From: CAWBUW01 sp963792075
GTDB taxonomy: Bacteria > Chloroflexota > Anaerolineae > Anaerolineales > UBA4823
Length of the DNA stretch: 64,000 bases
Reading direction: 5' to 3'
NCBI GenBank assembly: GCA_963792075.1
Contig: CAWBUW010000012.1
Span: 372,001 to 436,000, forward strand
The first letter of the stretch is position 1; every line of letters starts with the position of its first letter. The notes under the pieces were generated by a model, which saw nothing but the letters and a program-made list of their open reading frames with translations, ran no database searches and was not told where the DNA came from. Made by a program: the position numbers and the translations under genes. This document shows, in pieces, positions 59,324 to 64,000 of this stretch.

Positions 59324-60784
59324 ATGCAGCCAAAAATCGAACTCCTGACTTACGAAATGATCGCCCGCATCCTGGATGAGGCGTTTCAACTGATGCTGCA
59401 GCCTGGCATCAAAGTACAGTCACCTGAAGCGCGGCAGTTACTGGCAGCAGCCGGAGCCCAAATCGACGAAGACCACGAGGTAGCGCGCATTCCGGAAAAG
59501 CTGGTGCGCCAGGCGCTGAGCACTGTTCCCGAACAATTCTATCTGTACGACCGCCTCGGCCGCGCCACGGTGAACTATGGCGGCGACGCGGTGCACTTCG
59601 ACCCGGGTTCCTCCGGGGTGCACGTGCTGGATCCGGAAACACTGGAACACAAGCCTTCCTATACCGCGGACCTGGTGCGGCTGATCCAGGTGGCCGAAAT
59701 GCTGCCCGAGTACGACGCCCAATCTACCGCCGTAGTATGCAACGAAATCCCCAAGGCCATTGGCGACATCTACCGCCTGTACCTGGTGCTGCTCTACTCC
59801 CAGAAACCGGTCGTGACCGGCTCTTTTTCGGTGAAGACACTGCCCGCCATGATTGACATGCTGGCCTCCTTTGCCGGCGGACGGGCGGCGCTGGCCGATA
59901 AGCCCCAAGGGGTCTTCGATGTCTGCCCCTCCCCGCCGCTGATCTGGAGCGGGTTCGCCGCGCAGAACCTGATCGAGCTGGCGCGGGCAGGTGTACCTGC
60001 GGAGATGGTTTCCATGCCCCTGGCCGGCGCGGCCGCGCCGGTGACCCTGCTCGGCTCGATCGTACAGCACGCCGCCGAAAGCTTGAGCGGCATTGTCATC
60101 CACCAACTCGCCAAAGCAGGCGCGCCCATCGTATGGGGCGGCGCCCCGGCGATCTTTGACATGCGCCACGGCACCACGCCGATGGGCGCGGTCGAGACGG
60201 CGATGCTGGATGCGGCCTACGCTCAGGTAGGCAAGTCGCTGCGCATCCCCACGCACGGCTACCTGGGCGCCAGCGATGCCAAGATCGTGGACGCACAGGC
60301 CGGCCTGGAAAGCGGTGTGAGCGCCATGATCGCCGCTCTGGCAGGGATCAACATGATCTCGGGCGCAGGCATGCTCGACTTCCTCGCCTGCCAGTCTGCC
60401 GAGAAGCTGGTCGTGGATGCTGAGGCAATCGGCATGGCCAAACGCATGGTAGCGGGCATCCAGTTGCGCACCGAAACGCTGGCTACAGCGCTGTTTGAAG
60501 GGATCAACTTCAAGGGCGATTTCCTCAAGCAAAAGGCCACCCGCCAGCTCTTTGCCCAAGAACAACACCTGCCCTCGGCGGTGATAGACCGAGACTCGAT
60601 CCGCGGCTGGCAGCAGGCCGGGGCCCTCGACACCTTCGCCCGCGCCCGCCAGCGCACGAACGAGCTGCTTGCGGCGTACCAACGCCCAGGAATTCCAGCG
60701 GAACAAGAGCAGGAACTGCGCCGGCAAATGACCACCCTGGCACGCCAGGCGGGCATGGAGCAGCTTCCCCACCTCCAACTTTGA
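59324..60784 (+). CDS. MttB-family methyltransferase, non-pyrrolysine (second copy)
   Basis: A 486-residue member of the same superfamily, only distantly similar to the first copy. Blocks are AFQLMLQPGIKVQSPEARQL, HFDPGSSGVHVLDPETLEHK, AAAPVTLLGSIVQHAAESLS and LSGIVIHQLAKAGAPIVWGG. There is no in-frame amber codon. AAGGAG stands 9 nt before ATG 59324, 4 nt after the first copy ends. Two divergent copies sharing one corrinoid protein suggest either two substrates or a hetero-oligomer. Confidence 0.9.
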   Translation: MQPKIELLTYEMIARILDEAFQLMLQPGIKVQSPEARQLLAAAGAQIDEDHEVARIPEKLVRQALSTVPEQFYLYDRLGRATVNYGGDAVHFDPGSSGVHVLDPETLEHKPSYTADLVRLIQVAEMLPEYDAQSTAVVCNEIPKAIGDIYRLYLVLLYSQKPVVTGSFSVKTLPAMIDMLASFAGGRAALADKPQGVFDVCPSPPLIWSGFAAQNLIELARAGVPAEMVSMPLAGAAAPVTLLGSIVQHAAESLSGIVIHQLAKAGAPIVWGGAPAIFDMRHGTTPMGAVETAMLDAAYAQVGKSLRIPTHGYLGASDAKIVDAQAGLESGVSAMIAALAGINMISGAGMLDFLACQSAEKLVVDAEAIGMAKRMVAGIQLRTETLATALFEGINFKGDFLKQKATRQLFAQEQHLPSAVIDRDSIRGWQQAGALDTFARARQRTNELLAAYQRPGIPAEQEQELRRQMTTLARQAGMEQLPHLQL

Positions 60785-60792
60785 GAATGTCC

Positions 60793-60827
60793 GGTGATAG
60801 CGGGTGGCTTGGCCACCCGCTATCACC
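60793..60827. repeat. Perfect intergenic hairpin (16-bp arms, TTG loop)
   Basis: Arms 60793-60808 and 60812-60827 are exact complements with tip GGTGGC/GCCACC. It begins 8 nt after the MttB stop and ends 22 nt before the DUF1638 ATG. A -10-like box follows it, so it may lie upstream of, rather than inside, the next transcript. Confidence 0.9.
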
Positions 60828-60836
60828 CCTAAAAGG

Positions 60837-60842
60837 TATAAT
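60837..60842 (+). promoter_or_regulatory. -10 box of a possible leaderless DUF1638 transcript
   Basis: TATAAT ends 7 nt before ATG 60850, the same spacing as at 42753 and 56470. An AAAGG upstream is too far away to be a good ribosome site. Confidence 0.45.
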
Positions 60843-60849
60843 TTGCCCA

Positions 60850-61599
60850 ATGCACCTCTTGGCCCTCACCTGCGAAGCCCTCGCCCGCCCGGCTTATCAC
60901 TTTGCGGCTCATTCACCACATATCGTGGATATCGAGCTGGTACCGCGCAACTTGCACCAGCCAGTGGATATCCGCACCCGCCTGCAGCAGCATATTGACG
61001 CACACACAGGGGAAAAGCTGGATGCCATCTTGCTGGCCTATGGCCTGTGCGGGCTGGCAACTGCGGGGCTGGCAGCTCACGATATCCCCCTGGTCATCCC
61101 CCGCGCCCACGACTGCATCACGCTTTTCCTTGGCAGCCGGGAAACCTATTTGCAGGAAAACAAAAAAGAGCCGGGTACCTACTGGTATTCGCAGGATTAC
61201 CTGGAACGCAACGCCGGGCACAGCGCATCGCTGACCATGGGTGCCAGCACAGGGGAAGATGCCCAGGCCATGTATCAGAAATACGTTGAAAAATATGGCC
61301 AGGCTAAAGCTGACCGCTTAATGAAGGTGATGGACGACTGGATGATGAACTACAAACGCGCCGTGTACCTGGATACCGGGCTGGGCGGCGATGGGAGCGT
61401 GGAAGCGGAAGCCCGCCAGGTAGCCGAAGCACACCATTGGGCTTTCGAGCGCATCCCGGCTAATTTGACCTTGATCCAGCGCCTGTTCGAAGGCGATTGG
61501 GGAGAAGATTTTCTGGTCGTGCCGCCAGGGCATGAAATCGCGGTCACTTATGACGAGGAGATCATCTCCGCACGTCCGCCCGCGCTCCCGGAAGACTAG
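60850..61599 (+). CDS. DUF1638 family protein of corrinoid methyltransferase clusters
   Basis: A 249-residue protein. It opens with HLLALTCEALARPAYHFAAH and contains LDAILLAYGLCGLATAGLAA, IPRAHDCITLFLGSRETYLQ and GAGD-like acidic stretches. HDCITLFLGS is the most recognisable DUF1638 block. The family is known beside methylamine and betaine methyltransferase genes in archaea and bacteria, and a role in cofactor or corrinoid maintenance has been suggested. No reaction is established. It closes the methyltransferase operon and converges on a dehydrogenase gene. Confidence 0.8.
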   Translation: MHLLALTCEALARPAYHFAAHSPHIVDIELVPRNLHQPVDIRTRLQQHIDAHTGEKLDAILLAYGLCGLATAGLAAHDIPLVIPRAHDCITLFLGSRETYLQENKKEPGTYWYSQDYLERNAGHSASLTMGASTGEDAQAMYQKYVEKYGQAKADRLMKVMDDWMMNYKRAVYLDTGLGGDGSVEAEARQVAEAHHWAFERIPANLTLIQRLFEGDWGEDFLVVPPGHEIAVTYDEEIISARPPALPED

Positions 61600-61603
61600 G
61601 GGT

Positions 61604-61712
61604 TGTCCAAAAAGACGAAAACAAGGAGAAAATACACGTACCTGTGGGGGTGGCGAAAAGTGCCACCCCCACAGGTACGTATTAATTTTCTTCCTTTGTT
61701 TCTTTTTGGACA
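61604..61712. terminator. Long inverted-repeat element between convergent genes, probable bidirectional terminator
   Basis: The inner arms 61636-61654 and 61662-61680 are exact 19-bp complements around GAAAAGT. They are flanked by imperfect outer arms of about 30 nt that begin TGTCCAAAAAGA at 61604 and end TCTTTTTGGACA at 61712. Both strands run into T-rich sequence after the inner stem, so termination in both directions is likely. The ends resemble the CTGTCCAAAAAG of copy A at 37989. Confidence 0.75.
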
Positions 61713-61718
61713 GCCTGT

Positions 61719-62693
61719 CTACTTATACACTTCCGGATTCACGCAATTGGGCAGGCGCTCGCCTTTCAATGCCGCGATCAGGTTCTCGGCCGCCATGCGC
61801 GCCATCTTGCTGCGCGTGGTGAAGCTGGCAGAGGCAATGTGTGGGGCGATCACCAGGTTGTCCAGCTCGAGTAGCGGGCTGTTCAAGGGCAGAGGTTCCG
61901 GGTCGGTTACGTCCAACGCGGCGGCAAAGATCCACTGTTCGCGGAGCGCAGTATAGAGCGCCTCATGGTCCACCACCGCACCGCGCGAAGTATTGACCAG
62001 CACCGCGGTAGGTTTCATGAGCGCCAGCGTGGCGGCATTGATCAGGTGACGCGTCTCCGCAGTCAGCGGTACGTGCAGCGAAACAAAATCCGCCTGGCGC
62101 AGCAGCGTCTCTAAATCCACCGGGAGAGCTGCCAGGACCGGGTCGGGGGTCGCTGCGGGGTCCGTATAAATGACGCGCAGGCCAAAGCCGGCGGCGCGTT
62201 TAGCCATTGCCTGCCCGATGCGCCCAAATCCAACCAGGCCCAGGGTCGCTCCGATGAAATCCGCGCCGAGCAACAACGAAGGCCCCCAGGTGTGCCACTT
62301 CCCATCCCGCACATATTGATCTCCCTCCACCACCCGCCGGGCAGCCGCCATCAGCAGGGCGAAGGCAAAATCGGCGGTAGCATCGGTAAGAATGCCGGGT
62401 GTATTGCCCACCGGCAGGCCGCGCTGCGTAGCCGCAGGGATATCGATGTTATCGTAACCCACCGCGTGATTGCTGATCACTTTCAAATTCGGCCCGGCAG
62501 CATCCATCACCTCCCCGTCCACGCGGTCTGTGAGCAAGCAGAGCAGGCCATCCACGTCACGGATATGCGCCAGGAGCTCCTGGCGCGTGGGAGGCAGATC
62601 GCCAGGCCAGATATCGGCAGTGCAGAAATCCTGCACCAGCTTCAGCCCCTGATCTGGGATGCGCCGAGTGACGAAAACTTTGGGTTTGGACAT
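61719..62693 (-). CDS. D-2-hydroxyacid dehydrogenase (glyoxylate/hydroxypyruvate reductase type)
   Basis: A 324-residue NAD(P)-dependent dehydrogenase. The catalytic Arg is in VNTSRGAVVD, Glu in DVTDPEPL and His in IAPHIASASF. The Rossmann motif is TLGLVGFGRIGQAMA, and KVISNHAVGYDNIDI is the substrate-side block. It fits glyoxylate or hydroxypyruvate reductases and related D-glycerate dehydrogenases. It is 4 nt from the kinase gene upstream (on the same strand), so the pair are co-transcribed. Confidence 0.92.
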   Translation of the reverse strand: MSKPKVFVTRRIPDQGLKLVQDFCTADIWPGDLPPTRQELLAHIRDVDGLLCLLTDRVDGEVMDAAGPNLKVISNHAVGYDNIDIPAATQRGLPVGNTPGILTDATADFAFALLMAAARRVVEGDQYVRDGKWHTWGPSLLLGADFIGATLGLVGFGRIGQAMAKRAAGFGLRVIYTDPAATPDPVLAALPVDLETLLRQADFVSLHVPLTAETRHLINAATLALMKPTAVLVNTSRGAVVDHEALYTALREQWIFAAALDVTDPEPLPLNSPLLELDNLVIAPHIASASFTTRSKMARMAAENLIAALKGERLPNCVNPEVYK

Positions 62694-62697
62694 ACGA

Positions 62698-63678
62698 TCA
62701 CTCCAATTGTTTGATCCAGGCCTGGGTGCTGGAGATCAGTTGTTCACGCAGCGGGTAGCCGTTGAACTTCGCTTTCTCCATACCCAGCAACACGCCGCCG
62801 ATCACAGGGGGGGCATTCAGACGGACCAGGTGGGCACCTGGTGCCTCTTGCTGGATCGTCTGGCGCAGCGGATCGATGTACAACGGGCCGCCCTCGAAAA
62901 TGCTGCCTACCATGACGACATCAAATGTCTCCGCTTGCAGCTTGAGCTGGCGGATCACGCCAATCGCCGAGTTGCCCAACTCGCGCGCAATCCAGGCAAT
63001 CACTTCCTGCGCGACCGCATCACCCGCAGAGGCGGTTTGAAAAACGGTACGCGCCCAGCCTGCACCTGGATGGTACCGTTCGAGCACAATCCCTTCGATC
63101 AGGCTGTTGGCATCTGCCGCGCCAGTCAGAGTCACGAATGCCTGGGTGAGCGCGGTCTGCGGTCCGCGCGACGACCAGGCGTGGCAGACCTCCTGCACGG
63201 CGCGGAAGACCATTTCCCCGCCGCCGCCAAACTCACCACAGGTAATGCCATTGCCGGTCACGCGCCCCTCCCGCCCCTGGCGGTCACGGCCGCGCACGTT
63301 GTTCCCTGTTCCGGCGATCAGCACCACGCCCCAGCCCTCAGCCGCGCCGGCAGTGAGGCCGATCACCGAATCATTGACTACTTCGATCGGACAGCCCAGC
63401 CCCAGTACGCTAATCGCTTCCAACGTATCCGGCAGCTCTGAGGGCCAATCGTAGCCCGCCACGCCAAAACCGGCGCCTTCCAACTGCTGCGCAGTCAACC
63501 CGGCAAATTCCAGCGCCTGGCTAACGCACTCGTGCAGCGCTCGTTTCAAGCCACGATACCCTACTACTTCATGGTTGCCCGGGCCGGTTTGCCCGAAACC
63601 CACTACCTGGCCGTTCTCAGCCGCGATCAAGGCATGTGTCTTGGTGCCACCGACGTCGACTCCCAGGAAATAACGCAT
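62698..63678 (-). CDS. BadF/BcrA-type ATPase family sugar kinase (NAGK-like)
   Basis: A 326-residue ASKHA-fold protein. FLGVDVGGTKTHALIA is the phosphate-1 motif, GAGFGVAGYDWPSE and VVNDSVIGL hold the catalytic Asp region, and VVLIAGTGNNVRGRD is the phosphate-2 motif. Family members include N-acetylglucosamine kinase. With a GH4 glycosidase gene upstream, a sugar or amino-sugar kinase is more likely than a benzoyl-CoA reductase activator, because no Fe-S cysteines are present. ATG 63678 is chosen because AGGAG stands 4 nt before it. Confidence 0.85.
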   Translation of the reverse strand: MRYFLGVDVGGTKTHALIAAENGQVVGFGQTGPGNHEVVGYRGLKRALHECVSQALEFAGLTAQQLEGAGFGVAGYDWPSELPDTLEAISVLGLGCPIEVVNDSVIGLTAGAAEGWGVVLIAGTGNNVRGRDRQGREGRVTGNGITCGEFGGGGEMVFRAVQEVCHAWSSRGPQTALTQAFVTLTGAADANSLIEGIVLERYHPGAGWARTVFQTASAGDAVAQEVIAWIARELGNSAIGVIRQLKLQAETFDVVMVGSIFEGGPLYIDPLRQTIQQEAPGAHLVRLNAPPVIGGVLLGMEKAKFNGYPLREQLISSTQAWIKQLE

Positions 63679-63697
63679 GCGCACTCCTATGCATCCT

Positions 63698-63744
63698 TTT
63701 GTATTGTTTGTTGGGCGGCTACGCCGCCCAACAAACAATACAAA
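63698..63744. repeat. Longest perfect intergenic hairpin (22-bp arms, TAC loop)
   Basis: Arms 63698-63719 and 63723-63744 are exact complements, with tip GGCGGC/GCCGCC and an A+T-rich base. It ends 19 nt before ATG 63678 on the minus strand, immediately upstream of the ribosome site. No T-run follows. Confidence 0.92.
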
Positions 63745-63764
63745 TTAATTTTTCGGGTAGATTC

Positions 63765-64000
63765 TTAGCTATGGAAGAACTTGGGCAGGTAAGGCCGGTT
63801 CGTCTCCAAAAGGTCATCCAATACCTGCTGGGCTTTATCTGCTTTTGGCCCCAAAGGGTTCGCCAGCAACGCCTGGTAGGCGGCTTTGCGGTCGCCATGC
63901 ACTGCGGCTTCCACAGTCAAGAGCTCATACATTTTTATCTGCGCCACCAGGCCGAAACAGGCCGGCGGCAGCGGCTCGGCAGGCAGAGGATGCACACCGC
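63765..64000 (-). CDS. GH4-family glycosidase (6-phospho-beta-glucosidase or alpha-galactosidase type), C-terminal end
   Basis: Only the last 78 or so residues are inside the window; the gene continues past the right edge. The visible end, QIKMYELLTVEAAVHGDRKA, AYQALLANPLGPKADKAQQV and LLETNRPYLPKF, matches the C-terminus of GH4 enzymes, which use NAD+ and a metal to open glycosidic bonds. The substrate cannot be read from this part. It lies upstream of the kinase and dehydrogenase genes on the same strand. Confidence 0.8.
   Translation of the reverse strand, partial: GVHPLPAEPLPPACFGLVAQIKMYELLTVEAAVHGDRKAAYQALLANPLGPKADKAQQVLDDLLETNRPYLPKFFHS

Noticed and set aside
57868..60784. Pyrrolysine use in the MttB genes
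   Set aside because: Both frames run at full length without an internal amber codon, so they are non-pyrrolysine homologues.
59438..60850. Open frame of 470 codons on the minus strand
   Set aside because: It is fully antisense to the second MttB gene and shows no family motif, so it is a product of high G+C coding sequence.
725..63744. All long hairpins as ordinary intrinsic terminators
   Set aside because: Except for those at 3411, 54455 and 61604, no T-run follows the stems, and several lie inside apparent operons just before ribosome sites.
1..64000. CRISPR arrays, rRNA or tRNA genes, insertion sequences
   Set aside because: No regularly spaced direct repeats, no tRNA cloverleaf with a TTC arm, no rRNA sequence and no transposase or integrase frame were found on reading through both strands.

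Overview
No rRNA, tRNA or other taxonomic marker gene lies in the window, so the source is inferred. The mix suggests an anaerobic or facultative member of the Chloroflexota (Anaerolineae-like): glycyl-radical and corrinoid methyltransferase enzymes, many ABC importers with Ala/Pro/Thr-rich lipoproteins, a bacterial alpha-2-macroglobulin, CarD and RRM proteins, and both Shine-Dalgarno and apparently leaderless starts. G+C is high (about 60-65% in hand-sampled lines) except for a lower-G+C stretch at about 25.9-42.6 kb.

Layout. 0-3.6 kb: end of a DUF362 iron-sulfur protein, a GH63-type glycosidase, a structured intergenic element, an Ala/Lys-rich coiled-coil SH3 protein and a terminator. 3.6-6.6 kb: a minus-strand set of methyltransferases under an ArsR-type regulator, including one gene reduced to its two ends by an internal deletion. 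6.7-12 kb: an MprF-like aminoacyl-lipid synthase, a coupled ABC exporter and a PAS-GGDEF cyclase. 12-25 kb: minus-strand alpha-2-macroglobulin, FabH-like synthase, PlsC, lipid kinase, RNA methyltransferase, EamA permease, CitE-like lyase and GntR regulator. 25.0-25.7 kb: a toxin-first toxin-antitoxin module. 25.9-42.6 kb: fifteen co-directional catabolic and transport genes (IclR, Liv-type importer, KDG kinase, KDPG aldolase, oxidoreductases, CoA-transferase, enoyl-CoA hydratase, FAH-family hydrolase, flavoprotein reductase). 42.7-46.1 kb: a glycyl-radical enzyme and its activase whose active-site residues match trans-4-hydroxy-L-proline dehydratase (HypD). 46-56 kb: a hydrolase-cNMP fusion, an Fbp/Phn-type ABC importer coupled to a P1-family peptidase, CarD, an RRM protein and a DUF885 peptidase. 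56.4-61.6 kb: GntR, corrinoid protein, two non-pyrrolysine MttB-family methyltransferases and DUF1638. 61.7-64 kb: 2-hydroxyacid dehydrogenase, a BadF/NAGK-type kinase and the end of a GH4 glycosidase.

Working picture: a heterotroph using amino acids, quaternary amines, sugar acids and glycosides. HypD makes pyrroline-5-carboxylate from hydroxyproline, and the corrinoid and MttB genes suggest demethylation of a methylated amine such as a betaine. The long catabolic cluster joins lower Entner-Doudoroff enzymes to CoA-ester and double-bond-reducing enzymes around one importer.

The most unusual feature is not a gene. At least ten intergenic gaps carry long, nearly perfect hairpins (12-22 bp arms, mostly 2-7 nt loops). 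Most have unrelated stem sequences, lack a U-tract, and sit 17-26 nt before the next start codon. Two of the hairpins, 16 kb apart, are homologous and differ by compensatory base-pair changes, which points to selection on the fold. Three genes (arsR-like, RNA methyltransferase, livH) each need a one-base correction in a G/C triplet, which looks more like sequence error than decay.
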